Shown piece after piece: positions 22,037 through 33,805 of a stretch of 64,000 bases of DNA. This DNA comes from Furcasterigmium furcatum (lineage: Eukaryota; Ascomycota; Sordariomycetes; Glomerellales; Plectosphaerellaceae). Under the pieces are notes generated by a model that ran no database searches, was not told where the DNA came from, and saw nothing but the letters and a program-made list of their open reading frames with translations. A program made the translations under genes and the position numbers. Location of the stretch: assembly GCA_001599815.1 (NCBI GenBank), contig BCIA01000005.1, positions 2,860,472-2,924,471 of the forward strand, written 5' to 3'. Numbering within the stretch: position 1 is the stretch's first letter; every line of letters starts with the position of its first letter.

Positions 22037-24224
22037 CTATAGCTTCGCCTTGGGGGCCTCGATGGTAGGGAGGAGCAGATCCCGGATATCACCCGCTGCC
22101 TCATTGAGATAGAAACTCATTCTTGGGCTGTTGAGGCCCTTGGAGACAACATTGAAGTTGATGCTATGTGAATGATTAGCCAGGTTGCCCAAGGCGGCGA
22201 TTGTTGCTGATCCGACAGACGACAGGGACACAAACCTGTTCTCGTTGATCATGTAAGCGATTCCGAAGCCGTCATCGATGACCTGGCTCCAGCCGTAGCC
22301 ATTGAAGAATTCGGAGCTCAACTGCGACGAGGAGATGTACCACGTGCCGGAGTACGAATAAGCCGGGTCCTTATAAATGGCGGGGAGCTCCTCGTCGGCC
22401 CTGAGAAGCTTCTTCAGTCCGAAAAGATGCCTGTCGACGCCTTTCCCGTCCGAGGCCGCGGTGATATACTCGATATGCGAATCAACAGCCTTACGGAAGA
22501 GGCCCGCTCGAGCACTGTCATCAACGTCGGGGTTGGCCATGGCGTTGCAGAACGCAACAGATGCGTCAGAGACGGTCCTGCATGTCTCGGTACGGCCCTG
22601 CTGGAAGCGGCGCGTGGCCGCAGACTCGTACGTGGGGCGGTTCTTGCCGTACATCTTGTGATAGGCGAGCTGGATAACCATCTGGACGTACGCGTCGGGT
22701 GAGCACTTGAACTTCTTGATCAAGCCTTTGCCGTAGCCTTGGTAAGCCTGGACGGCTAGCTCGTGCTGTCCAATAATGTCGTTGAAGTCCTTGACCGATC
22801 GGTCAATTTCAGACTGCACTTCCTTGTTTACCTCGAACTTGACCGGCGTAGGATCGGCGAGGTTCGAACGCACTGAGGGATCAGACAAGTCGATTTTGTT
22901 GTTGAAGATGAGGTCGTTGATGTAGTCATTGAGACGGTGCGTGGGCGTTCCGTCCATCATGGAGTGCTCGCCCATGAAGCCCGACGTCCCGTTGTCGTTG
23001 ACGATGAACTGTAAGGGCTTGTCAAACCACCTGTTCTGGCCATCCCCATGCCAGTACTGATGTGCGCGTTCCTCGAGAGTAACGGGTGAGGCATCATCTA
23101 GGCAAACGACAAAGGCTGCGGACTCGATGGTCTCGAGGGCAGACGCGTTCTTGGGGTGGGCGCCAAGGAGCACCTCGCGAGCGTCGGCCCAGACGTCACG
23201 GTTCTCGCTAGTCAAGGCGCCGACCGGGGGAACGCGTTGTGCGGCCTGGTACACCTTGTTGAACTGCTGCTCGAGCTCGCTAGCATTGAGCTGCCTGCCA
23301 TCAACCTCGTGGAGAATCTTGAAAAATTGGTTCTTCCGGACAACAACGAAGTGCTTGTGCTCCTTGTATGAGAACTTGACGGGATGATCGGCGGGCTTTG
23401 CGGCGACGCGGCTGGCATTGAACATCCACTGATAACTGTCCATGCATATGGGCAGTTTCTTCATGTACTCGGGCTCGAGAGTCCCGCTGTCGACCATGTC
23501 CTTGAACTTGAGCACGGCTGAGGTGATGGCGGCAGCGCGTTTCGCCGGGTCCCTCCTACGCCGGTCGTCCCGATGGGAATAGAAATAGCTGACGTAGGGC
23601 ACAACAGGATCGCGGTAGCTGAGGTAGGCAGCATCGTTCCACCACTCGTACAGCCAATTGTTGTGCTTCGGATCCTCGCGCCTGGCAAGCAGTCTTTCCT
23701 GCAACTTGCTTCCGATGCCGCCAGGCTTGACGAAATCCTTGACCGCCTGCTGGCTCGCAGCGAGTTCAGGTTCAGACAAGAGTGGGTGGAGCGTTTTGAT
23801 GTATCTGGCGGCGGTCTCCTCTAGGGTCGGCACTGGGAGCTTGGGCAACGATTCCTGGAACCTTAGCATCGGGCCTTTCGATGCGTCTTCGGCATAGCCT
23901 ACACAGTTGTGTCAGCACCATGACCATTTCAATGACTGCCCGTAGCAGCAGGGCGTGTGCTATCAGCCTACCGGCAGGGAGCGAGCTCTTGCTCCGTTTG
24001 GATACCGGCGCCATTGTAGTTCGGGAGCCCTGTGTGCAGCGAGACTTAAGTCAGTATTGCATCTAGCAGATGGGGACGGGCGAGCAGTCTCCCAGTCAAA
24101 ACAGCGGCAGTCCCGGAGGAGGAGTACGTACGAAGCGTGCGGTACGGGAAACAACGTGTGTGTTCCTCAGAGTGTTTGCGGCAGCCGTGGACCTGGCCTC
24201 GAGAGCTCGCAAGGCGTACGACAT
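22037..24224 (-). CDS. CAT2: Carnitine O-acetyltransferase, mitochondrial and peroxisomal
   Basis: Exons 24224-24132, 24029-23972 and 23898-22037 give 670 residues. The enzyme moves acetyl groups between CoA and carnitine so that acetyl units can leave peroxisomes and enter mitochondria. The choline/carnitine acyltransferase fold is complete, with the catalytic histidine in FMGEHSMMDGTP (H362) and the STRPS-region equivalent near WYISSSQLSSEFF. The last three residues, AKL, form a type 1 peroxisomal signal. The first exon starts MSYALRALEARS and is Arg/Ala-rich with a single acidic residue, like a mitochondrial presequence. It joins in phase 0 to an exon containing an internal ATG at 24014. 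Starting there gives a 634-residue form with only the peroxisomal signal. Two products by alternative start, as known for yeast Cat2, are likely. Confidence 0.92.
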
Positions 24225-25339
24225 GACCAAGCGTCAGGAAGACAGAAATTGACCGCTGCGCACCTTTGCTGGAGGGAAGGGGTGGTGTGTAGGAGCGGGA
24301 ATTGAAAGTCGGTATCTCAACGATCGACTTTTGCCGTATGAGCGCGTCCTGGAGCCGTGGCAAAGAGTCGCAGTTGCCGAAGGTACCTAGGTTGGCGCCG
24401 AGGTCTGTCGTCACAGGGCAGAAGAGCCACACTAGGGAGAGGGCGTGCCGGGGTCGGGCCAGTGGGGGGGGGCTGATGGTGGTGCCGTTATGCGGGGACA
24501 GCCGTGGAAGCCGAACCACTTCCTACACTGTATCTGTGTTGACGATGTCCGCGTTTATGAATGGCCTCCTTCGGGATCACCTGACGGAGAAGGGGGACGG
24601 TCAAATGCTCTCGTCTCGGTCATGGACTGGAGTACCAGCCCTGGCGGTGGACAAATGGAACAGTTCGCGGAGGTGGTCGGATGCGGACGTGACTCGTCCA
24701 CGAAGGCCAGAGAGTCAGTCGCCTATGCCAAGGAGTTCTTCGGCGCTCGGTATATGGAGCACGCCCAGCTTGTTGGTGTTCGGTTTTGGTATGGCGAGTA
24801 AGTATGCAAGGATGTACTGGGAGCGAGGGGTCCCCGGACCAGAGCGTGTATCCATCCCTTCAGCCGAGGTAAAATGCGCCCACGCCGGCCACGACATGCC
24901 GCTCTCGGCCCCACCGGGTGGTTCTACCGTCACTGAGCGATCACATGTCTCCCCGCGAGCAGGCGCAATGAGACAGGCAGTTCAGACACTTGGCGATGAC
25001 ATACGAACAAGGAAATAATTGCTATCTTGACCCCCGAGTGCCCTCCCGTTATAACGCGAACAATTGAGGATACCAAACATGACTACTATCACACAGCGAT
25101 GACGGTCTTTCGAGCCGCGCCGCCAGCAGAAGAAAGACCCTGACGCCGATGTTCCCCCATTCCAACCCTCTCAAGTCCTTCGTTCGTTCGTTCGTTCGTC
25201 GACCCCTCATCCAGTGAGCTCCTCGCGCCTCGACAGTATGTTAGGGGACAAGATGCCGGGCTGCTTTGTCCACCAGAGTGTAACATTACCCAAGCCTTGA
25301 GAGAATGCAACGCTCGCGGTGAATTCGTGAGACCCTGCT
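24225..25339. other. Intergenic between cat2 and rsc8, no gene seen
   Basis: These 1115 bases hold the cat2 promoter and the 3' flank of the rsc8/swi3 gene. A CGTT repeat of about five units lies near 25180-25198. The long plus-strand frame at 24302-25018 has no family resemblance and is probably chance in GC-rich DNA. Confidence 0.5.
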
Positions 25340-27510
25340 TCACAGCTCATAGCTTCGGACTGGGCCTTCGCTGCTCAGGGGCTGCACCGTGCCGGAGGCC
25401 GGGGGCACCTGGAATGTCAACTGTTCGCCGGTGCTCATGGCGTCTTGGGCCAACCGCAGCCCTTGGTCCCCTCCAGTCGATGCCGCTACTTTCAGGGCGT
25501 CTTGTACTTCTCGGACACGGCGCTTAAAAACGAGGCGGTCCAAGAAGAGTTGCTGCCGGCCCCTTTCCAACTCTCGCCGTTCTGCCTGGAGCATCGCTTC
25601 CATCTCGCTGAAATACTTCAGTTTCAACTCCATCTTCTGCAGGGTGACATTGGCCGCTGCTGACACGAGACGTGTCATCTCTCGTTCCTCGAGCGAAGCC
25701 AGTCCGGCCCCGCGGCCGCCCATCGTCGCAATTGGCAACGAAGGCGCCTCAGTGGTTTCCGTCTTCGCAACAGTTCCTGTGCCTTGCTCCGCATCCACGT
25801 CCATTGCATCGTCTTCCTTTTCGCTCCCCTTGCTGTCGGTAGTCTTCGGTGCCCCACGTTCCAGGCGTTCCCGCAGCTTGGTCTTGAGCAGCTCGGCAGA
25901 CTTGTGTGCTGCCGCCGCAGTGCTCGCGGGGTCAGCCAGGCCGCCGAGAAACCCGACGACGGACATGACAGGGTTGTCGGCCTGGGTGTAGGGCAGTTGT
26001 CCATCGCCATGCCCGCCAAAAATGCTCAGCTCCGTGTTATTGTACTTTTCCTCGATGCCTAGCTGCAGGAATTCCATGAGACATTCGTCGCGGGTTCGAG
26101 TGCCGACGTGGTCAGCAATGTCGTTCCAATCATCGTCATAAAGTTCCACGGCTTCGAGAAGACGGACCATCTCTGCCTGGCTCCAGGGAGCGTCCCGTTC
26201 CGGCACTGCGGTGTATGTAGGGTTGCCATCTCGAGTATACTGTGCCCTGGAAGTATCGCCGGGGAACTGGTTCCCGTTGTGACAGCTCGGACAAATGTTG
26301 TACTTGGTCTTGGGAGTTTGGTTTTTGTCTGTCCCGGCGTTGTGGTAGTACAGCTTGGTGCAATCAACGCCACAAACATGGCAATTGATCTTGGCGATGT
26401 TGGCTTTGGCAGTGTCACCGGTCGCAACGCCATTCGTAGTCGGCGCTTCGCCATTGGTCTTGGCATCAGATCCCTCTAGCTTGGCTGGCTTGGACCCGGC
26501 GTCGTAGATGTTGCGGGCGACCTCGAGTTTCGACTCAGCCGCGGAACTTTGACCAGCCACCGCTTTCTTGTCTGTGTCGGCGTTCTTTTGACCCTCGGTG
26601 GTCTCGGCCAGTTGGCTGGGGTGGAACGCCTGAAGGCCTCGGGGGGTGTCACAGATGACTTTGAAATGCCCGGTGAAAGGGGGCCCGACGCTTGAGGGGC
26701 GATGCTCTCCGTCAACCTGCAATGTGTGAGCGGCTGCGACAGTTGCATCCATAGTAGTATTCTCACCTGGTAGTTGATGAGCCCCCATTGCTCGAGAAAA
26801 GCGTGGACGCGCATGATGGCGCACACATCACCGGCGAGGTTCCTTCGACACGCTGTAACAGTGAGATATTCGGCAGGGTTGAGACGGTAGGTGTTGATCA
26901 TGAAGTCGCGATAGTCCTTGTATACGACGGGCGTCTTGCTGCGGTTGCGGCTGTTGAAGAATTCCGCCATGGCCTTCCGCTCAATGTCGTGGATCGTTGT
27001 CATGTCAAACCACGTGCTGTAGCTTGGCAAGATGATGGCGTGGGTTTGGGAGATGAGGTGGTCGCGCGCAGCCGCTTCCAGGCTCTCCTTTGTCTTCGTC
27101 TCCTGGCCATCGCCCTCGGCTGTGGCGGAATTCGGGTCATCACTCTCCTTGGAACCCTGACCGCCCTTGACGTCGGCTCCAGAGTCGACCATATCCTCAT
27201 CGCGTGTTTGAGTGGTCTCAGGGGCGGGACCATCGGGAGCGTCGAGGGGATTGTCCGAGGTCGCGCCTGGAGCGGGCGTGGCGCTGTCTTGCTTCACCTC
27301 CGGCTCGTTCGTGGACCCTTCGACCATCGCCACATCTGTCAGGTGAAATGCGATCAGTCTGGGACTCAAGGGGATAGGGGACCTCGCGATCTGGGCCATA
27401 CCGTCGGTGCCTACGGGTTCCGTTGGCAAATGCGGCTGGGAGACCGCAGAGGTACTTCCAGGTGTAGCCGCGTCGGCTGGCGAGCCTTGTTGGATGGCGC
27501 TGCTATCCAT
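25340..27510 (-). CDS. RSC8: SWI/SNF-RSC chromatin-remodelling subunit (Rsc8/Swi3)
   Basis: Exons 27510-27402, 27335-26767 and 26716-25340 give 684 residues. This is the scaffold subunit of SWI/SNF and RSC nucleosome remodellers. The order is an acidic disordered N-terminus, a SWIRM domain (IILPSYSTWFDMTTIHDIERKAM .. WGLINYQ), a ZZ-type zinc-binding segment (CHVCGVDC .. CPSCH), a SANT domain (PWSQAEMVRLLEAVELY) and a C-terminal coiled coil (TLQKMELKLKYFSEMEAMLQ). The 66-nt first intron is a multiple of three with no stop, so splicing there is plausible but not proven; retention would give 706 residues. The frame continues upstream to an ATG at 27834, but that part resembles untranslated leader. 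Confidence 0.9.
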
Positions 27511-28117
27511 GGCGAGGTGCGAACGGAGAGACGTGATGCCCGCCAGGGACCAGGGAAGAAAGCTCGGATACGGCGCGACAAGGCGATCGACACTTGACAC
27601 CGTTGGCGCGTTTTCTGGCTGAGAAAAATCCCCTTGTGACGCAATGTCCACAGCTGAAATAGAAGACGCGGATGAGTCGCGATGGGGTGAGTTCGAATGG
27701 ATGATGGTTTCGCGTACTTTGTCCCCTGCGGCAGGCGCGGTCCAGGTGGCAGCAGTGAGGTACAGGTCGCAGTCAAGCGAATCGCGCGTCAGGAGAAATT
27801 TTGGCGCGGGAGCACCAGCATAGTTGGCGCTCATTGGCCACCAGACCTGAGTCAAGTCATGTGATGCGCTGGACCAACTTATGTAAGCGATGGCCAGGTT
27901 CGGCGGAGGTCACTGCCCAATGACGGAACTACCTAATTAACTAGTACCTAGCAGAGCGCACCCGCCAACCTCGGGCCGTGTCCAACCGGCCGGTCTCTTC
28001 ACCAGGACGAGGTGTTCACCAACCTGGAACCCCCAAGAATTCTCAGGCTCCTACGTTAGACGCCGCTTCAACCAGAAACTGATCCATACCGTCTCCCTGC
28101 TTCCTCAATCATCAATC
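27511..28117. promoter_or_regulatory. Divergent promoter of rsc8 and ETF alpha
   Basis: These 607 bases separate two start codons. A CTACCTAATTAACTAGTACCTAG cluster lies near 27930-27955. Part of the region is an open frame in phase with rsc8 and may be its leader. Confidence 0.5.
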
Positions 28118-29256
28118 ATGGTCCTTACGGCGACTCTCCGGAGGGCGGCCGCCCAGACAGGACCATGCGCCCTGCCCCGGAGACTCTACCTCTCCAACAC
28201 AACCCGCAGTCTCCTATCAACTCTGGCGATTCTTGAGCAAAGAAACGGCCAATTGATTCACAGCTCTTTGAGCGCCATTACTGCCGCAAAGCAGCTGGGC
28301 GGTCCGATTCATGGGTTTGTCGCTGGAGGCAACGCAAAGGGGGCGGCTCAAGAAGCCGGCAAGGTTGACGGCGTTGAGAAAGTCGTTGCGGTCGACAACG
28401 CTGCCTATGACAAGGCAAGTCCCTCTTCGTTCTCTTCGTGGCTTTTTAGACACGCTTTCGCAAAATTTTATACCAGGCTGGGCCCCGCGCATGATCGCTA
28501 ACTGGTTGACAGGGTTTGCCCGAGAACTTCGCTCCCCTCCTCGTCGAGAACATCAAGAAGGGCGGATATACCCACGTCATCGCCGGCCACACCGCGTTTG
28601 GCAAGAACATTATGCCTCGCGTGGCAGCACTTCTCGACCTCCAGCAAATATCTGATATTGTCGCCATCGAGGGCGAAAACATCTTTGTCCGCCCTATCTA
28701 TGCTGGCAACGCAATTGCCACGGTTGAATCGGCAGACCCTATCAAGGTTGTCACGATTCGCGGCACAGCATTCCCTGCCGCCGAGGTCGCTGCCGGCTCG
28801 GCTTCCATCGAGGATGGTATCGACCCGGCCCAGAGTTCTTCGACGGAATGGGTGTCGGAGGAATTGACCAAATCTGATCGGCCCGACCTTTCAACCGCCA
28901 GCAAAGTTGTCTCCGGTGGCAGGGGACTCAAGTCAAAGCAGGATTTCGACAATGTAATCCTGCCATTGGCTGATGCACTCGGTGCTGCTGTCGGAGCTTC
29001 CAGGGCTGCCGTCGATAGCGGGTATGCCGACAACAGCCTCCAGGTCGGTCAGACTGGCAAGGTAGTCGCACCACAACTCTACATGGCGGTCGGCATTTCG
29101 GGTGCCATCCAACACCTGGCAGGTATGAAAGATAGCAAAGTTATCGCTGCCATTAACAAGGACGCCGATGCGCCAATCTTCCAGGTCGCTGATGTTGGTC
29201 TGGTCGGCGATCTGTTCGAAAAGGTGCCCGAGCTGACGGACAAGCTCAAGAAATAG
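28118..29256 (+). CDS. ETFA: Electron transfer flavoprotein alpha subunit
   Basis: Exons 28118-28414 and 28513-29256 give 346 residues. ETF carries electrons from mitochondrial acyl-CoA and related dehydrogenases to ETF-ubiquinone oxidoreductase. The first 30 residues are basic and hydroxylated and look like a mitochondrial presequence. The FAD-binding C-terminal part is typical: SGGRGLKSK, LADALGAAVGASRAAVDSG, VGQTGKVVAPQLYMAVGISG and INKDADAPIFQVADVGLVGD. The intron has a GC donor (AAG|GCAAGT) and an ACAG acceptor. A normal GT donor would break the conserved DKGLPENFAPLL join. The gene runs tail to tail into arh1 with 101 bases between. Confidence 0.95.
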
Positions 29257-29357
29257 GTTCAATAGAATGGCTGTCATTATGTACAGGTATAGGCAATAAA
29301 TGTAGTAAGGATATAATGCAAGCAGCTTCCTGCCGGAAAGCTGGACGAGAGACAGTG

Positions 29358-31047
29358 CTACGGGAGAATGCGCAACATCTCTGATGTACTTGTCAGCTTT
29401 TCGCGTTGTTTGCCAACCTCGCGGCCCCGTGCACGCTCAAAGTCGTCGATCCTCTTCCAGTCCCGCCAGTGCACGACTCTTGCGGCTTGTTCAGCCGACA
29501 TGCTGATGCCTTCCCAGCCGGCAGGACGTTGGCTACCGCTCTCGTCCAGAAATCGCAAGCCTGACAACCAATCTTGGATGATTGAGTCAGCAGTCTCGAA
29601 GGCATCCTGCATCGTCGTTGCAATGACGCCCGTGGGACCTCTCTTTACCCACCCGGCACAGTAGAGTCCAGGATGGATCTCGGACGTGACGTCGCTCCCG
29701 GGCCCGTTCCTGTTGTCACGAAGCACCCTTCCCATGCCATCATTCATGATGGCTCCTCTGCGATCATCAAAGAGAATCCCAGCTTCGTTAAATCCCGGCA
29801 AGGGCGACGACTTGTACCCAATTGAGCGGAAAGCCAAAGACGAAGGAATGCGTACTTCTTCGCCGGTCAGTCGAGCTTGTGCAGCTGGATCAAACGTAGA
29901 CGAGAGCTCGGTCCGAGCAAACGCCGTGCTTCCGATGTGAGATGACTCGCCGTCGGGCTCGAACGCCGTTGGCGACAGGCAAAAGTCAAGTGACCATGAT
30001 CTTCTCGCGGCGGTTGCGTCTGTCTGAGATCCCTTCACCACAACCTCCATGAGCCGTCTCGCAGCTCGGGGCAAGTGCCTGAGGTCTGGCGGGATAAGAG
30101 ATGGATCCGCCGGATGGAACGCGACGGCAGGGATCTTCATCAGCTCCCTCACTTCCTTGATCGTGAATGCAGCCTTTTTGATTCATCATTAACGATCAAC
30201 CAATGAGAACATGGTTGAAGCCGGCTGACTTACCTGCATTGGTCCCCTCCTGCCGACGACATGAACCCTGCGTACTCGCGACTGAGAGAGGATGTCGAGT
30301 GCGTGCTCGGCGATGTCAGTCTTCCGCAGGACATCCACGTCCTCGAGAAGCATCCGCGCTACGTCAAGAGCAACATTCCCCTGTCCAATAACGACTGCTT
30401 CCTCTCCCCTGGTCAGATCTGGCGCGAGGTGGGCGCATTCTGGTAGGCCGTTGTACCAGCCCACGAATTCGCGAGCAGAATAGATGCCGTTCAGCGTTGA
30501 TTCGCCGGGTATTCCCAGGGTCTTGTCTCTCGCGGCGCCATATGCGAAGAGAATTGCATCGTAGTTTTGAAATAATCTCGATAGGTCGATTGTCTGGCTG
30601 TCCAGGTGAGGCCCGCGGCCCCCTACAGACACGTTACCTACGAAGGTGAAGTTCGGTGACTCGGCAACCTCTTCAAACTTGTCCTGGCAGTTCTGGTCAG
30701 AAGTCAGCGTGGCCGGGGCGTTGTCTAGTTTGTCACGTTGTACTGCCACAGCTACTGACCTTGACTTCGGGGTGATCAGGGGCGACTCCGAAGCGTACCA
30801 ATCCGAAGGGCACTGGCAGCGACTCATACATGTCAACTCTCGCAGTAGGAAGCCGGGACATGACCCTGTAGGCCGTGTAAAATCCAGCCGGACCTGAGCC
30901 AACGACTGCCATGCGGAGTTGCCTGTCGTCCTGGGACCGTACCGTGGAATAAGCGATGCGACGGCTGACAAGGCTCCATTGAGATACTCTGCAAAGAGCG
31001 GACAGCGTACGGATTGATGTGGTGGTGCCCAACCGCCGGGTCGCCAT
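29358..31047 (-). CDS. ARH1: Mitochondrial NADPH-adrenodoxin reductase (Arh1)
   Basis: Exons 31047-30760, 30692-30234 and 30173-29358 give 520 residues. Arh1 passes electrons from NADPH to mitochondrial ferredoxin for iron-sulphur cluster and haem A synthesis. The first 40 residues are Arg/Ser-rich, a likely presequence. FAD binding is shown by VVGSGPAGFYTAYRVM, followed by VPFGLVRFGVAPDHPEVK. The NADP site is VIGQGNVALDVARMLL with VHVVGRRGPMQ, and the C-terminal flavin segment is AGWVKRGPTGVIATTM. All three exon joins are phase 0. Its product and ETF alpha are both mitochondrial flavoproteins, but they serve different electron chains. Confidence 0.95.
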
Positions 31048-31743
31048 ATTTGTGGACGGATGCGCCTTCAGGCGACAACGAGGCACTGATGTGATACTGC
31101 GCGACCAAGGGAATTGGAATGTCGTGGGTTTTACGGCGGCAACCGCTAGAACAGAGAAGACATGTTTGAAGTCGCCAGAAGCAGTGCAACATAAATTGAC
31201 CGGTGGGGTGAAATATGTTGGATAAATGCAGCAGGCGTTTTCTAAAGCCCCGAATGTCAACGGCGTCCAGACGGAGATCCGAAGTCTCTGATGCCGGAGC
31301 CGAACTGGTCGGTCAGTGGAGTTCAGTGAACCGGGGTCCATGATTTCACGGCCTTCGGGCTGTCTGTCGTACTAGTAAGGTATCTCGGTACCTACTCCTT
31401 ACCTAGCCCCTGCTAGTAGCTCACTGTACTTCAGTACCCAGGTAGCCTTGCAGTAGCGCCCGAAGCGGGACCATTGCCCGGGCTCACCTCATCTCAGCCT
31501 CGGTTGCCGTGACAACCTGGAACCACCTCAGCGCAAACGATGGCTGTAAACTTGAACCCGCCTGACATCAGATCTGTGATCGCCCCCCTCCACCCCGCTT
31601 CTCACCAACCCTCCATCATCTTCAGCTTCCAAAGACATTCGCATGCCAGCCAGGTGCTTGACTGCTCCGTGAACATTCCAGTCGCCCGTCTACCACGGTC
31701 CCTACGCCCCAAGGACAGCCTCGATCCACATCTGCTGAGCGCA
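31048..31743. promoter_or_regulatory. Divergent promoter, arh1 / membrane protein
   Basis: These 696 bases hold several GGTACCTA/TACCTAG words between 31370 and 31447. An in-frame ATG at 31540 could extend the next gene by 68 residues, but that part lacks the character of its protein. Confidence 0.5.
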
Positions 31744-33623
31744 ATGGGTGGGCAACAGCCGTACCTCTATCAACCGATGGGGAGTCAAGACGCCCGCTTC
31801 CCACAGAAGCCCTTCGACCCCAAAGCAGTCACTCGCGCCAGCTTCGAGCCGCAGCAACCAAGGCCGAAGCAAGATGGGCCGCTAATCTCCTTCAATCGTC
31901 ACCCTGAGTGAGTCTTTCCTTGTTGCTGGTGATATTGGCCTGTAAGTTAATCATGGACGTATTAGCGCACATCTAGTATTGACGCACCGGTCCAATGATT
32001 ACCAGCCCTTGAGTCCCAGGATGAAAGGCTGGATCAAAGGACTGCGCGTGCTGCAGCTGTCGCTCAGGGCCCTGCAGCTTGTTGGTGCCATGGGCGTCCT
32101 GGCATTGTATATCTTGATGACCAATGTTGCAACTGCCGCCACCTGGATCTTGAGGATCGCGGTATGTTTTTCATCGAGCCAGCAAGCAAGCTTCTATATT
32201 CATGCAGACACTGATACCGCATCAGCCAGGCATTGCAATGCTGCACTGCGCCTACGGCATCTACCACCTGTCCCGTCGGGCTGGTGGCCGTACCCCGGCA
32301 AGCTCTGCGGCTTACCAGCTATTCTCTGCCGTTTCAGACCTCTGCGTGCTGCCGATTTACGCCTTTGGAGTTTACGTTGCTCGCCTGAATGGATCTGGCT
32401 GGGGAAACCTCTTCGACGACAAGAGTTTGATGCAGTACTTTGTCCCGGCTGCCGAGTACACCGCACTCGGCGCTGGAGCGCTACATTTCGTATCACTCTG
32501 TCTCTCCATCTGGCTGGGAGTCATGTTCCGAAGAATCGCGCTCATGCCTCCGGACCTCAACCCTCTCGAAGACCGATTCACCTCTCGTGTCAGACATAAG
32601 AGGAACAAGTCCAGCATCGCGACAACTTCGACGGGAGAGAGCGAGAAGTCGTTTTCGTCAGCTCCCGCGGAGCGTCGCCGCTCAGGCATGCCGCAGCAAG
32701 ATCTCTCCCGCCCGCCTACCATACCCTTCATGAGGACCCGGGCCAACTCGGGCAGCTCTTATAATAGCCGAGACTCGCGTGGAGATCTCCCTAGCCGGCA
32801 GTACCAGATTGTCCCCGGTAATGCATCGCCCCGCGCTTCTGTCGTATCCACAGATCTCAAGCGCTTGTCTGGCCTGCCCCCATCGCACCGCAGTTCCTAT
32901 GGCGAGCTGCCTCTGGGCGAAGCTGGGGCGACCAGCGTTTCTCGCCCATCGAGCGGGCTGGAGTCCAGCGGCGCTCGTGGCCAGCAGCGCGTGGCCAAGT
33001 TCACAGAAACCTGGAGCACCACCGACTCGCTCATCTCTCGAACGCAGCAACGCCAGCGCATGATGCAACCCACAAGTCAGGGTCAGAACCCCCATGAGAA
33101 TCCTTATAGATCATACGAAGCGTTAGGCCAACGATATGACGCAGGCGACGGAGCGGATTCGGATTCGGATCACGATGAGCATAATCTTGCTGGCAGCGAT
33201 TTCGAGAACGACATCAGTGTTGGACTCCACCCGCAGCCCCTCCGGTCTAACCCCCTGAGAGTCAAGACTCCATACCACCCAGGCCGCAAATCTACCCTCT
33301 GTGAGGTGAGCGCCAATTCTCGGCAGTCCAGTGGCACCTACGATATTGCCGATGAGAAGCACGCAACCCCGTCGGCTCCGGTGCCGCCACCGCACCGTGC
33401 AACTTCCATTCAGAGAGAGTCCGAGTTCTTCTCCAAGCCGTATGGGCAGCTCAAGCCAGCAACACCACCTATCATGGTCGGGAGCAATCGCCAAGCATCT
33501 TCAGGCAACGACTACGAGGGCAAGGTCTCGTCTACTTTCGGGCGACGAAACGTGAGCGGCAAAGTCGTGGAAGAGGGCCGTGCCGACCATAGGTACTCCA
33601 GATATAGGGCACTGAACGAGTGA
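31744..33623 (+). CDS. Conserved fungal membrane protein, four predicted spans
   Basis: Exons 31744-31907, 31966-32161 and 32226-33623 give 585 residues. A short N-terminal tail (MGGQQPYLYQP, then SNDYQPLSPRMKGWIKG) leads into four hydrophobic spans: LQLVGAMGVLALYILMTNVA, GIAMLHCAYGIYHL, AYQLFSAVSDLCVLPIYAFGVY and YTALGAGALHFVSLCLSIWLG. The remaining 370 residues are a long, Ser/Arg/Pro-rich, probably cytosolic tail with many possible phosphosites (RRRSGM, RASVVS). I know the architecture only as a fungal protein of unknown function. The tail ends HRYSRYRALNE. It converges on pms1 with 182 bases between stop codons. Confidence 0.82.
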
Positions 33624-33805
33624 CGAATTGGCTAGGCAAGAATGGCGGCCGGAGGTGTGACGGGTTTGGATAGGGAGTTATGGCGACTGGAGAATGGCTA
33701 TCCTGTGATTTCCGCGAAAAAACGATACTACTACAAGGACGAAGTGGCTGATATTTCAATTAACGTACCATACCTCCTCAGACCAAACCCCGAAGGTGGA
33801 ATGGG

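Noticed and set aside
24302..25018. 238-residue plus-strand frame between cat2 and rsc8
   Set aside because: Its composition is uneven, it resembles no protein family, and it overlaps the cat2 promoter.
27511..27855. Upstream in-frame extension of rsc8
   Set aside because: It lacks domain character and the longest form starts at a TTG; an ATG at 27834 remains possible but less likely than 27510.
31540..31743. Earlier start for the four-span membrane protein
   Set aside because: The extra 68 residues do not resemble the protein and lie in CT-rich leader-like DNA; MGGQQPYLYQP fits better as the start.
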